From contig NZ_JAESWC010000009.1 of NCBI RefSeq assembly GCF_016765585.1, positions 225,244-289,243 on the forward strand: a stretch of DNA of 64,000 bases, written 5' to 3'. The DNA comes from Clostridium rhizosphaerae (GTDB lineage: Bacteria; Bacillota; Clostridia; Clostridiales; Clostridiaceae). This document shows positions 30,499-38,884 of this stretch, piece by piece (position 1 is the first letter of the stretch; every line of letters begins with the position of its first letter). The notes beneath the pieces were generated by a model, which was not told the DNA's origin, did no database searches, and saw only the letters and a list, made by a program, of their open reading frames with translations. The translations under genes and the position numbers were made by a program.

Positions 30499-32691
30499 AT
30501 GAGTATTATTTATAATAATGAAAATAAGGTTTTTCATCTTCAGGCAGGAAATACAAGCTATATAATGCAGGTGCTTAAAGAAGGTTATCTGGCACATTTA
30601 TATTGGGGAAAAAAGATAAAAAATATCAATGCAGAAGATTTATTAGTACTTAGAGAGAGATGCTCCTTTTCAGCAAATCCAAATCCAGAAAATAAAGCAT
30701 TATCTCTGGACACTCTGCCTCAGGAATATCCATCCTATGGAGATACAGATTTTCGTATTCCGGCATATTCAGTGCAGCTTGAAAATGGTTCAACAATAAC
30801 AGATTTAAGATATGAGAATCACAGAATTGTAAAAGGCAAGTCTCAGCTTGAAGGGCTGCCTTCTACTTATGTAGAAAGTGATGAAGAGGCAGAAACTTTG
30901 GAAATAGTAATGCTTGATGAGCTAGTTGGACTTAGAGCTGTATTATCTTATACTGTTTATGAGAATTATAATGTAATCACAAGAAGTGTTAGATTTATAA
31001 ATAATGGAGAAAGCAAGTTGAAGCTTCTTCGTGCTTTGAGCATGAGCATAGATTTTAATAATGAAGACTACGACTTTATGCACCTATATGGTTCTTGGGC
31101 AAGAGAAAGACATGTTGAGAGAAGATCTCTTTTAAAAGGAAGCCAATCAGTAGAGAGCAGAAGAGGTTCAAGCAGCCACAATCATAATCCTTTTATTGCA
31201 TTATTAAGCAAGGACACTGCAGAAGAGCAAGGTGATGTATATGGCTTTAGCTTAGTTTACAGTGGTAATTTTCTAGCTCAGGCTGAAGTTGATCAGTATA
31301 GTACAACAAGAGTATCTATTGGAATAAATCCCTTTGATTTCACATGGCTTTTAGAGCCTTCAGAGAGCTTTCAAACACCTGAAGTAGTAATGGTGTACTC
31401 AAATGAAGGTTTGGGCGGCATGTCAAGAACCTACCATAAGCTTTATCGTACAAGACTATGCAGGGGAGAGTTCAGGGATAAAGTAAGGCCTGTTTTAGTT
31501 AATAACTGGGAAGCAACATATTTTAATTTTAATGCTGAGAAAATAGAAAATATAGCTAAGGCAGGAAAAGAACTTGGAATTGAACTTTTTGTATTGGATG
31601 ATGGATGGTTTGGCAGAAGAGATAGCGATAACAGTTCATTAGGAGATTGGATAGAAGATGCTAGAAAACTTCCAGGGGGTCTTGAGGATTTAGCAAGGCG
31701 TGTTAATAGTATTGGACTTAAATTTGGCCTATGGTTTGAGCCTGAGATGGTGTCACCAGACAGTGATTTATATAGAGCTCATCCTGACTGGTGCTTGCAT
31801 GTGCCAAGTAGAAGACGTTCAGAGGGAAGAAATCAGCTTGTTCTTGATTTAACAAGAGAAGATGTCTGCAATTACATTATTGAAGTTGTATCTAATATTT
31901 TAAGAACAGTTCCCATAAGTTATGTAAAGTGGGATATGAATAGAAATATGACTGAAATAGGTTCAGCTTGTCTGAGCGCAGAAAGGCAAAGAGAAACTGC
32001 TCATAGATATATATTAGGTCTTTATAAAATACTCGATAAGATAACTAAAGACTTCCCAAATGTATTATTTGAAAGCTGCTCAGGAGGCGGAGGTCGTTTT
32101 GATCCGGGAATGCTTTATTATATGCCTCAGACTTGGACCAGCGATGACACTGATGCAGTAGAGAGATTAAAGATACAATATGGTACAAGTATTGTTTATC
32201 CTTTAAGTACAATGGGAGCTCATGTATCCGCAGTACCTAACCACCAGGTTCATAGAAATACTTCTCTCAAGATGAGGGGAGATGTAGCTATGTCCGGCAA
32301 CTTTGGATATGAGCTTGATCTTACTAAGTTTAATGATGAGGAGAAGAAAACAGTCAGATTGCAGATAGATCAGTATAAAGAATTGAGAGAGCTAATTCAG
32401 TTTGGAAGCTTATATAGATTAATGAGTCCTTTTGAAGGAAATGAAACTGCCTGGATTATTGTGTCAGAGGACAAAACAGAAGCTTTTGCAGCATACTTTA
32501 GAGTCCTTGCGGCACCTAATGGTCCAATTTCAAGGTTAAAATTAAGAGGACTAGATACTGATAAAATGTATACTGTTACTGGCAGCAATAAAACTTATAG
32601 CGGAGAGCAATTAATGTACGCGGGAATAGGCATTCCAGAGCTACAGGGTGATTATCAAAGCATTACATGGAAGTTAAAAAGTATAGATTAA
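30499..32691 (+). CDS. Alpha-galactosidase (GH36)
   Basis: A 730-residue GH36 enzyme, the length of AgaA/AgaN-type bacterial alpha-galactosidases. The N-terminal beta-supersandwich leads to the barrel motif LFVLDDGWFGRRDSDN. The nucleophile is Asp479 in YVKWDMNRN and the acid/base is Asp549 in WTSDDTDAVERLKIQYG, both matching the Geobacillus AgaA positions almost to the residue. It has no signal peptide, so it acts in the cytoplasm on imported melibiose- or raffinose-type sugars. GAAAGGGAAG lies before the ATG. Together with lacZ and the ABC transporter it forms a galactoside-use locus. Confidence 0.95.
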   Translation: MSIIYNNENKVFHLQAGNTSYIMQVLKEGYLAHLYWGKKIKNINAEDLLVLRERCSFSANPNPENKALSLDTLPQEYPSYGDTDFRIPAYSVQLENGSTITDLRYENHRIVKGKSQLEGLPSTYVESDEEAETLEIVMLDELVGLRAVLSYTVYENYNVITRSVRFINNGESKLKLLRALSMSIDFNNEDYDFMHLYGSWARERHVERRSLLKGSQSVESRRGSSSHNHNPFIALLSKDTAEEQGDVYGFSLVYSGNFLAQAEVDQYSTTRVSIGINPFDFTWLLEPSESFQTPEVVMVYSNEGLGGMSRTYHKLYRTRLCRGEFRDKVRPVLVNNWEATYFNFNAEKIENIAKAGKELGIELFVLDDGWFGRRDSDNSSLGDWIEDARKLPGGLEDLARRVNSIGLKFGLWFEPEMVSPDSDLYRAHPDWCLHVPSRRRSEGRNQLVLDLTREDVCNYIIEVVSNILRTVPISYVKWDMNRNMTEIGSACLSAERQRETAHRYILGLYKILDKITKDFPNVLFESCSGGGGRFDPGMLYYMPQTWTSDDTDAVERLKIQYGTSIVYPLSTMGAHVSAVPNHQVHRNTSLKMRGDVAMSGNFGYELDLTKFNDEEKKTVRLQIDQYKELRELIQFGSLYRLMSPFEGNETAWIIVSEDKTEAFAAYFRVLAAPNGPISRLKLRGLDTDKMYTVTGSNKTYSGEQLMYAGIGIPELQGDYQSITWKLKSID

Positions 32692-32810
32692 AAATAAGTA
32701 TGTTTATCACCCATAAAATTTGATATAATATAATGAAAAATAGTAGATTCCAATTTAGTTTTGGGCCTACTATTTTTTATATAGTGGTATTAAATACAGG
32801 AGAATGCAGG

Positions 32811-33131
32811 ATGAAGGATTTTTTCTTAAGGGTTTATGAAATAGTAGCTCAAATACCGCAAGGAAAAGTAGCTACCTATGGGCAGATCGCTGAAATACTA
32901 GGTGAAAAATCAAATGCAAGGGTAGTTGGCTGGGCCATGAGAGCAGTTCCCTCTGATTTAAAACTTCCTTGCCACAGAGTTGTAAACAGGCTTGGAGAAA
33001 TGTCTCCGGGTTATGTCTTTGGTTCAAGGGAGCTTCAAAGAGAAATTTTACAATCAGAAGGTGTAATATTCAAAAGAGATGGAACAATCAATTTAAAGAA
33101 AAGTCTTTGGGCTGGACCTGAGATTAAATAA
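32811..33131 (+). CDS. MGMT-family (alkyltransferase-like) protein with intact PCHR motif
   Basis: A 106-residue protein consisting only of the DNA-binding and active-site domain of O6-alkylguanine-DNA alkyltransferases. It starts at ATG 32811 (AGGAGA 7 bases upstream); the frame extends to 32733 but that part is promoter-like sequence. QIPQGKVATYGQIAEIL and the recognition helix NARVVGWAMRAVP are clear. The active-site motif is LPCHRVV. Proteins of this size are usually ATL proteins with Trp in place of Cys, as in E. coli YbaZ; here the Cys is kept. It could therefore transfer alkyl groups, or only flag damaged bases for excision repair. Confidence 0.85.
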   Translation: MKDFFLRVYEIVAQIPQGKVATYGQIAEILGEKSNARVVGWAMRAVPSDLKLPCHRVVNRLGEMSPGYVFGSRELQREILQSEGVIFKRDGTINLKKSLWAGPEIK

Positions 33132-33177
33132 ACAAACCCTCCAAGGTGCAAATGCCTTGGAGGGTTTGTTTATTTTT
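33131..33177. terminator. Bidirectional terminator
   Basis: AACAAACCCTCCAAGG / CCTTGGAGGGTTTGTT, perfect 16-bp stem with an 8-base loop and T-rich tail TATTTTTC. It overlaps the stop of the MGMT-like gene and the end of the minus-strand ABC gene. Confidence 0.9.
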
Positions 33178-34039
33178 CAACTGCAAAAATGAGCATGTCT
33201 TCCAGGGTTAAATTTAGCTCTTCTATAAATAAAGCTCCATTATCTTTGAGTTTAGCAAGAAGCTCCTCGCTGTAATTATCAGTAACTATATTGTAGCTTC
33301 GGCCAAGTTTAGTTACATTTATAAATTCAGGCCAGCATTCAAAGCCGGAAGGGGCGGTATCTTTAAATATTATTTGAAGCTTTTTCATAGAGGTTTTTAG
33401 ATTGTCGAGAGTATTGTCTTTTAATATTTCGCCATCGTTTAAGAAAACTACCTGATCACATATGCTTTCGAGATCGCTTAGGTTATGAGAGGAGATTACA
33501 ACTGTTGTTCCTCTTTCAGATACGTCCTCTACTAAAAGCTGTAGAAATTTTCTCTTTACTATCGGGTCAAGACCGGAAGTAGGTTCATCAAGTACTAAGA
33601 GTTCAGGTGCTAAGCTCATAGCAAACATGAAAGCTACTCTTGAAGCATTACCCTTTGACAGCTTTGAAAGTTTTTTATTAAGAGGTATTTCAAAGACTGC
33701 ATTTAATTCATAAAATTTGTCTATATCAAAGTTTTTGTAAGCAAATTTATAATATTTAACTATATCATTTATTTTATATGAGTTAAAAAAATCATTTCTA
33801 TCTGCCACATAGCCAATAGTTTGTTTCAGTTCAAAATTATCCTTTATATCATAGCCATTGACCTGTATCTTTCCGCCGTCAGGGTCGTAGATATCAACTA
33901 TAGTTCGAAGAAGAGTAGATTTTCCTGCACCGTTTGGACCTACAAGTCCCATTATAGTTCCTTTTTTAACTTCTAAGTTTATATTCTTTATAGCCTCCTT
34001 GCCAGAAAAGCTCTTTGAAACATTAATTACCTGAAGCAT
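33170..34039 (-). CDS. ABC transporter ATP-binding protein (YtrB-like)
   Basis: A 289-residue ATPase. Walker A is GPNGAGKST near residue 35, the signature is LSKGNASRVAFMFAM (Lys-Gly-Asn in place of the usual LSGGQ, common in the YtrB/BcrA branch), and Walker B is LLVLDEPTSGLD. A C-terminal extension of about 75 residues follows the ATPase core. The ATG overlaps the stop of the permease gene by one base. With the permease and the GntR regulator it forms the three-gene arrangement seen in Bacillus ytrA-type operons, which respond to cell-wall antibiotics; the substrate here is unknown. Confidence 0.88.
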   Translation of the reverse strand: MLQVINVSKSFSGKEAIKNINLEVKKGTIMGLVGPNGAGKSTLLRTIVDIYDPDGGKIQVNGYDIKDNFELKQTIGYVADRNDFFNSYKINDIVKYYKFAYKNFDIDKFYELNAVFEIPLNKKLSKLSKGNASRVAFMFAMSLAPELLVLDEPTSGLDPIVKRKFLQLLVEDVSERGTTVVISSHNLSDLESICDQVVFLNDGEILKDNTLDNLKTSMKKLQIIFKDTAPSGFECWPEFINVTKLGRSYNIVTDNYSEELLAKLKDNGALFIEELNLTLEDMLIFAVEK

Positions 34040-35145
34040 TACTGAATCCTCCTTCCATTCATTATTTTACTGAACAACTTATATATAAAAACAAACATAG
34101 GTATCCATAAAATATCGAGAACTAAATATAAATTATGCTCAATGCTTTCCTTGCCCTGAATACCGTAATTGTTCATAAGATAGGTTGAGTAATTCATTCC
34201 TAGTACAGCAGAGTATAAATAATAAAGTAGTCCAGATATAATTAAGCTTCCGATAATAGTAAAGGTTAAAGAGAAAATGACTTTGAAAATAACTTCACTA
34301 AATCTAAACATGAATATATCAGAGATGTTTTCAGCTTTAATCTTTGAGTTAAGCTTTATGGCTGCATATACAAGTATAGCGGATATTAACAGAAGTATAA
34401 TGGAAGTTAAAAAGTAGCATTTATCCATATAGTTAATTGTTGAAAAACTAAGAGTACTGAATCTTTTTTCGCCAATAGAGAACTTTCCAGGTGAAAACAG
34501 AAAGGTGTTAATATATTCTATGGCAGTTCTTAATCCATTAATTTTTTTACTTACAAAGTTTTTCATAAGACTAAGACTAAGAAAGATCATACAAGTATAT
34601 ATAACAGGAAATATGACACCTGCTATCATTTTTCCAAATATCATTTGAAACAGTTGAAGCAGCGTTGAGAGTAAAGTTAAAATTGCTATTATGCAAAAAA
34701 GCTTTAAAAACAGTTCAATTGATAGTTTTCCGAAATTGGAGCCTAGATAGCTCTTATTAAAGGCTAATATTAAGAAAGAAATTATTCCATAGATAACAGC
34801 TGGAACAATAATACTTATTATAAAGCTTATAGTTTTTGTGACTATAATGGAAGCTCTGGAGTAAGGCTGAGTAAGCATAAAGTAGTATTTTTTATCCTTC
34901 TCCATATAGGAATAAACTACGGTAGTTATGCAAAAGGCAAAGAAGAAGAAGTACATAAAGTTTAGTGTGTAGGCTGGAGTTGTATAATCAGTAATATTTG
35001 AAAGTTTAGATATTCTCTTTAGAGCGAAAAAGTTTCCTGAAAACTGAAGCAATGCTATAGCATAACATATTCCATAAGCAGACATAGAGGCAAGTATATT
35101 CTTCTTTTCAGTATAAAACAGAGCTTTATTAAAATACTTATTCAT
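34039..35145 (-). CDS. ABC transporter membrane protein (YtrC/ABC-2 type)
   Basis: A 368-residue integral membrane protein. I place the start at ATG 35145, preceded by AAGGGGGAGATA; the frame opens at 35163 but that part lies in the GntR gene. There are about six to seven hydrophobic helices, including ITTVVYSYMEKDKKYYFMLTQPYSRASIIVTKTISFI, a pattern of ABC-2 exporters in which a cytoplasmic loop follows TM2. It overlaps the regulator gene by 8 bases and the ATPase gene by one. No substrate can be assigned. Confidence 0.8.
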   Translation of the reverse strand: MNKYFNKALFYTEKKNILASMSAYGICYAIALLQFSGNFFALKRISKLSNITDYTTPAYTLNFMYFFFFAFCITTVVYSYMEKDKKYYFMLTQPYSRASIIVTKTISFIISIIVPAVIYGIISFLILAFNKSYLGSNFGKLSIELFLKLFCIIAILTLLSTLLQLFQMIFGKMIAGVIFPVIYTCMIFLSLSLMKNFVSKKINGLRTAIEYINTFLFSPGKFSIGEKRFSTLSFSTINYMDKCYFLTSIILLLISAILVYAAIKLNSKIKAENISDIFMFRFSEVIFKVIFSLTFTIIGSLIISGLLYYLYSAVLGMNYSTYLMNNYGIQGKESIEHNLYLVLDILWIPMFVFIYKLFSKIMNGRRIQ

Positions 35146-35542
35146 TATTATCTCCCCCTTCACTATCTCCTAATAGCTCCCCATAAAGCTCATCCATAAT
35201 CTTTTTAATATCTCCCTTTTTAATTCCCATATAATGTGCATCCATTAAAAGCTTTTTCAAGTCTTCTTTCAACTTAGCCATTTTATCCTCCTCCAATTTG
35301 GGCTTATAATCTATAGCTACGAAAGTGCCTTTACCTCTTAAGGTTTCTATTATCTTCATTCGTTCTAATTCACTGTAAGCTTTGCTGACTGTATTTGGAT
35401 TTGTTGTAAGCATGGAAGCAAGCTCTCTTACGGATGGAAGCTTATCTCCAGGCATGAGTATTCCTTTTATAATGCTTTCTTTTACAGCGTTTATAATCTG
35501 TTCGTATATTGGAGTGCTGCTTCGAGCATCGATATTGAACAA
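35138..35542 (-). CDS. GntR-family regulator (YtrA subfamily)
   Basis: About 134 residues. The winged helix is at the N-terminus (FNIDARSSTPIYEQIINAVKESIIKGI, then LPSVRELASMLTTNPNTVSKAYSELERMKII), followed by a short C-terminal helical tail instead of a large effector domain, the mark of the YtrA group. I choose TTG at 35542 because AAAGGAG lies 8 bases before it. The upstream TTG at 35560 precedes that site and is unlikely. Its operator is probably the palindrome at 35581-35609 just upstream, implying autoregulation of the ABC operon. Confidence 0.86.
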   Translation of the reverse strand: MFNIDARSSTPIYEQIINAVKESIIKGILMPGDKLPSVRELASMLTTNPNTVSKAYSELERMKIIETLRGKGTFVAIDYKPKLEEDKMAKLKEDLKKLLMDAHYMGIKKGDIKKIMDELYGELLGDSEGGDNNE

Positions 35543-35580
35543 GCCATCAGCTCCTTTCAAATAAAATAATAATAATGTAT

Positions 35581-35640
35581 TAAGTGCACTAGTTTATATA
35601 GTACACTTATAATATATTACATATACTGGCAGAGTGTCAA
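35581..35640 (-). promoter_or_regulatory. Promoter and GntR-type operator of the Ytr-like operon
   Basis: On the minus strand TTGACA (35640-35635) is followed after 18 bases by TATATT. Immediately downstream is a near-perfect palindrome, TAAGTGCAC ... GTACACTTA on the plus strand (35581-35609, one mismatch). The AGTGYAC half-sites resemble those of YtrA-type repressors. Confidence 0.6.
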
Positions 35641-35758
35641 GCATTTTTTATATTATAACCTGCTTATAAATCTATAAAATAAATACTTAGTATACTATTT
35701 ATTGGGTTTTGTAATAATAATCATGATAAATTATAAAAAGGAGAGCAAAATTAGTGAT

Positions 35759-36781
35759 ATGTTTATACCTAAGAGAATTATATTTGAGAAGGATTCGTTA
35801 AAGTATGAAATGGCACAAGAGATTCTTAATAAATTTAAGGATAATGCAAATATAGAAATTATAAATTTGAATTCTAATAAATATAAGGAACATATTCCAG
35901 GAAATGACTTATTTTCACAATATAGAGAAGGAAAGAGGACTTTAGTTGTAGGAACTAAGAAAAGCCTAAAATTTCAAGCATGTAAGCCTTCAGCTCATTA
36001 CCAGCTCCCGTTGGTATCGGGTTGTATGGGACAGTGTGAATACTGCTATTTGAATACACAACTTGGTGATAAGCCATTTGTACGAGTTCACGTTAATATA
36101 GATGATATTCTTGATAAGACCGAAAAGTATATTAATGAGAGGCTTCCTGATATTACTATGTTTGAAGGCTCAGCAACTTCTGATCCGTTACCGTTAGAAC
36201 CCTATACACATTCATTGCAAAAAACTATAGAGTTTTTTGGCAATAGCGAAAAGGGGAGATTTAGATTTGTAACAAAATATAATGATGTAGATTCACTTTT
36301 AAATGTAGAACACAATGGACATACAGAAATAAGATTCAGTATTAATACCTCATTTATCATAAATCAGTATGAACATATAACAGCTTCTAGAGATAAAAGA
36401 ATTGAAGCAAGTATGAAGGTTGCAGAAACAGGATATTTAACGGGTTTTTTAATTGCGCCTGTATTTATATACCCTAATTGGAAGGAAGAATATCATGATT
36501 TGCTTCTTGAACTAAAAAGGAAACTTCCAAATGATTTGATGTTTCCAATAACTTTTGAAGTAATATCACACCGATATACTACAGTAGCAAAAAATAGAAT
36601 TCTTGAGATCTTTCCTGAAACTAAGCTTCCTATGTCAGATGAAGAGCGTAAGTTTAAGTTTGGTCAATTTGGCTACGGAAAATATGTATATCCTAAAGAA
36701 AGCATGGAAGACATAAAAGAGTTTTTTAGAAAAGATATAGAGCAGCTATTTAACAATAAGGAAATTAAATACATTATATAA
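35759..36781 (+). CDS. splB: Spore photoproduct lyase family radical SAM protein
   Basis: A 340-residue protein with the [4Fe-4S] motif C89-M-G-Q-C93-E-Y-C96 and SPL signatures over its length (RFVTKYNDVDSLLNVEHNGHTEIRFSIN, FITFEV-type HRYTTVAKNRILEIFP, GKYVYPKE). SPL repairs 5-thyminyl-5,6-dihydrothymine in spore DNA with an adenosyl radical. ATG 35759 has AAAGGAGAG upstream; the frame opens at 35702. The position equivalent to B. subtilis Cys141, the hydrogen-atom donor, is Ala139 here (FEGSATSD instead of FEASCTSD). Cys75 (FQACKPSAHY) is a possible stand-in. The Tyr residues around the cluster are kept. It is not next to splA or other spore genes. Confidence 0.88.
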   Translation: MFIPKRIIFEKDSLKYEMAQEILNKFKDNANIEIINLNSNKYKEHIPGNDLFSQYREGKRTLVVGTKKSLKFQACKPSAHYQLPLVSGCMGQCEYCYLNTQLGDKPFVRVHVNIDDILDKTEKYINERLPDITMFEGSATSDPLPLEPYTHSLQKTIEFFGNSEKGRFRFVTKYNDVDSLLNVEHNGHTEIRFSINTSFIINQYEHITASRDKRIEASMKVAETGYLTGFLIAPVFIYPNWKEEYHDLLLELKRKLPNDLMFPITFEVISHRYTTVAKNRILEIFPETKLPMSDEERKFKFGQFGYGKYVYPKESMEDIKEFFRKDIEQLFNNKEIKYII

Positions 36782-36874
36782 AATGCAATAGACGAAGAAA
36801 TACTAAATTCACAAGTTGCTGATGCAAAAGACGCTGCCAACTCATGTCCTGTAAACGCAATTACAGTAGAATAG
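36782..36874 (+). pseudogene. C-terminal remnant of a ferredoxin gene
   Basis: Directly after the splB stop, in the same frame, 30 codons read NAIDEEILNSQVADAKDAA then NSCPVNAITVE and a stop. This is the usual end of a single-cluster [4Fe-4S] ferredoxin, including the last cluster cysteine in SCPVNAI. There is no start codon, no ribosome-binding site and none of the N-terminal CxxCxxC part. It seems to be the tail of a ferredoxin gene whose front was replaced when the splB end was joined to it. The true terminator still follows at 36881. Confidence 0.75.
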
Positions 36875-36880
36875 ATAAAG

Positions 36881-36912
36881 GATGCCAAGTTGTTATGCTT
36901 GGCATTCTTTTT
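36881..36912 (+). terminator. Rho-independent terminator after splB and the ferredoxin remnant
   Basis: ATGCCAAG / CTTGGCAT with an 8-base loop, followed by TCTTTTTC. Confidence 0.85.
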
Positions 36913-37014
36913 CGCAAATTTGATTCAAGTCATATTTTTTATACTAAAAAAATTTTATAATTAATTATAAGGTACTTAATATTAATAATCTTAGACTAAA
37001 ATGGTGGTGATTTT

Positions 37015-38229
37015 ATGAATAATAATATAGTTATAATAGGCGGAGGAATTGCAGCTGTAAATGCGGCGAAGGCAATTCGAGAAATAGATAGTGAAACGAA
37101 AATATATATATTTCAAAACGAAAAAATATATCCCTATTATAGAATAAGATTAACTAAAAGCTTGTTTGATAATATTGATACAGACAAAATGTTGCTTCAG
37201 AAGAGAGAATGGTATGAACAGAATAATGTAAAGTTACACTTGGATAAGGAAGTTGTTGAGGTTGATGTACTAAACCATAGTGTTACTTTAAATGATGGAG
37301 CCATTTTAAAATATGACAAGCTATTGCTGGCTAGCGGATCAAATAATTTTATACCTCCTATCAATGGAATAGACAAAAAGAATGTGTATACCATAAGAAA
37401 GTTTGATAATATACAAACTATAAGAGCTAATATTGCTGATAAAAAGACTATATTGACCATAGGCGGCGGAGTACAGGGACTTGAAACTGCATGGGCATTG
37501 CGTATACAGGATAAAGAGGTTGTTATAGCTGAAGCTTTAGAAAGATTGATGCCCCGTCAGCTAGATAAAAGAGCATCTGAAATTCTGCTAAAAGCAATTG
37601 AAAGCTTTAACGTAAAAGTTCTTTTAAATACTCAAATAAAAGAAATTACAGGAGAAGATAAAGCAGAGGGTATTATAACAAAGGATGGAAGAACATTTAA
37701 CTGCGATATGATAATTTATTCTGTGGGTATTAGGGCAAATAAAAAACTTTTAGAAAATACACCTGTAAAAACAAATCTTGGAGTTATTGTTAGTGATAAA
37801 ATGGAAACTAGCGTAGAAAATGTTTATGCAGCAGGTGATGTTGCTGAGTATAATGGCAAGATAGGCGGACTTTGGAATATTGCTGCAGAACAGGGTAAAA
37901 TAGCAGGTTACAATATTGCAGGCAAAGATGCAGCATATACTGGATTAATACCGGTTACTACAATGAATGCCTTTAATTTATCATTATTTTCTGCGGGAGA
38001 TATAGATGAAAACAGCTGCGATAAAACATTGGCTGACGAAAGCATAGATAAAATATCCTATAAAAGAATATTTATAAAAGATAATAAAATAATAGGAGCG
38101 ATTTTAATTGGGGACTCTAAATATTCTACTTTACTAAAGAATGCCATTGAAAAAGAAACTGTACTCTCTGATACTGATTTATCCAATACTTCAGTTGACG
38201 ATTTGCTTGTTAAACTAAAATCTAAATAA
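37015..38229 (+). CDS. FAD/NAD-dependent oxidoreductase (NADH:rubredoxin reductase-like)
   Basis: A 404-residue two-dinucleotide-binding flavoprotein. The FAD motif is NIVIIGGGIAAVNAAKAI at the N-terminus, the NAD motif TILTIGGGVQGLETAW lies near residue 145, and the FAD ribityl-contact motif VYAAGDVAEYNG lies near residue 265. In clostridia, enzymes of this type pass electrons from NADH to rubredoxin and on to O2- and peroxide-reducing proteins. It has a longer C-terminus than the classical 380-residue enzyme. Neighbours do not encode rubredoxin, so the electron acceptor is uncertain. GGTGGTG precedes the ATG. Confidence 0.82.
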   Translation: MNNNIVIIGGGIAAVNAAKAIREIDSETKIYIFQNEKIYPYYRIRLTKSLFDNIDTDKMLLQKREWYEQNNVKLHLDKEVVEVDVLNHSVTLNDGAILKYDKLLLASGSNNFIPPINGIDKKNVYTIRKFDNIQTIRANIADKKTILTIGGGVQGLETAWALRIQDKEVVIAEALERLMPRQLDKRASEILLKAIESFNVKVLLNTQIKEITGEDKAEGIITKDGRTFNCDMIIYSVGIRANKKLLENTPVKTNLGVIVSDKMETSVENVYAAGDVAEYNGKIGGLWNIAAEQGKIAGYNIAGKDAAYTGLIPVTTMNAFNLSLFSAGDIDENSCDKTLADESIDKISYKRIFIKDNKIIGAILIGDSKYSTLLKNAIEKETVLSDTDLSNTSVDDLLVKLKSK

Positions 38230-38286
38230 TTTAGATACCAGTATACATTGATTAAGTATAAAATATAAAGTATAGGGGGGATACTT

Positions 38287-38859
38287 GTGGAGAAAAGTGA
38301 AATTAGAAAGAAAATACTTGAGCAGAGGGAATCAATAGATTCAGATATAAGAAGCAAATGGGATGAAAGCATATTTAAAAGACTTATAACAAGTGAACTA
38401 TACAAGAGAGCAAATACAATATTTACTTTTGTAAGTTTTAAAAGTGAAGTAGATACTCATATGATTATTAATGATGCTATTAGTAATCACAAGACAATAT
38501 GTGTACCAAAAATTAATTCAAAGCAGGAAGGAATTAAACTATATAAAATAGATAGCTTTAATCAATTGAAAAAAGGCTATTTCGGAATATTGGAGCCAAT
38601 TGAAAGCTGTCAGCAAGTTGATAAAAATAGTTTAGATTTAATACTAATGCCTGGAGTTGCTTTTGACAGGTATGGGGGCAGGGTAGGCTACGGAGCTGCA
38701 TTTTATGATAGATTTATATCTAATATGAACAAGCATGTTGACAAAATAGCCTTGGCATATCACTTTCAAGTGCTAGATAGTGTTCCTATGAACGAACATG
38801 ACATAAGAATCGACGGTATAATCACAGAAAAAGAAAATATAAGTACTGCTTTTAAATAA
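38287..38859 (+). CDS. 5-formyltetrahydrofolate cyclo-ligase
   Basis: A 190-residue protein of standard MTHFS length that converts 5-formyl-THF to 5,10-methenyl-THF using ATP. Family motifs: the N-terminal KSEIRKKILEQRESID helix, IFTFVSFKSEVDTH and the ATP-binding loop MPGVAFDRYGGRVGYGAAFYDRF, and the C-terminal AYHFQVLDSVPMNEHDIRIDGIITE. The start is GTG 38287 behind a GGGGGG Shine-Dalgarno. It stands alone 57 bases after the flavoprotein gene and is convergent with the small ArfA-like gene. Confidence 0.93.
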   Translation: MEKSEIRKKILEQRESIDSDIRSKWDESIFKRLITSELYKRANTIFTFVSFKSEVDTHMIINDAISNHKTICVPKINSKQEGIKLYKIDSFNQLKKGYFGILEPIESCQQVDKNSLDLILMPGVAFDRYGGRVGYGAAFYDRFISNMNKHVDKIALAYHFQVLDSVPMNEHDIRIDGIITEKENISTAFK

Positions 38860-38884
38860 ATAGAAAAAGCTTATGGCAAAACTA

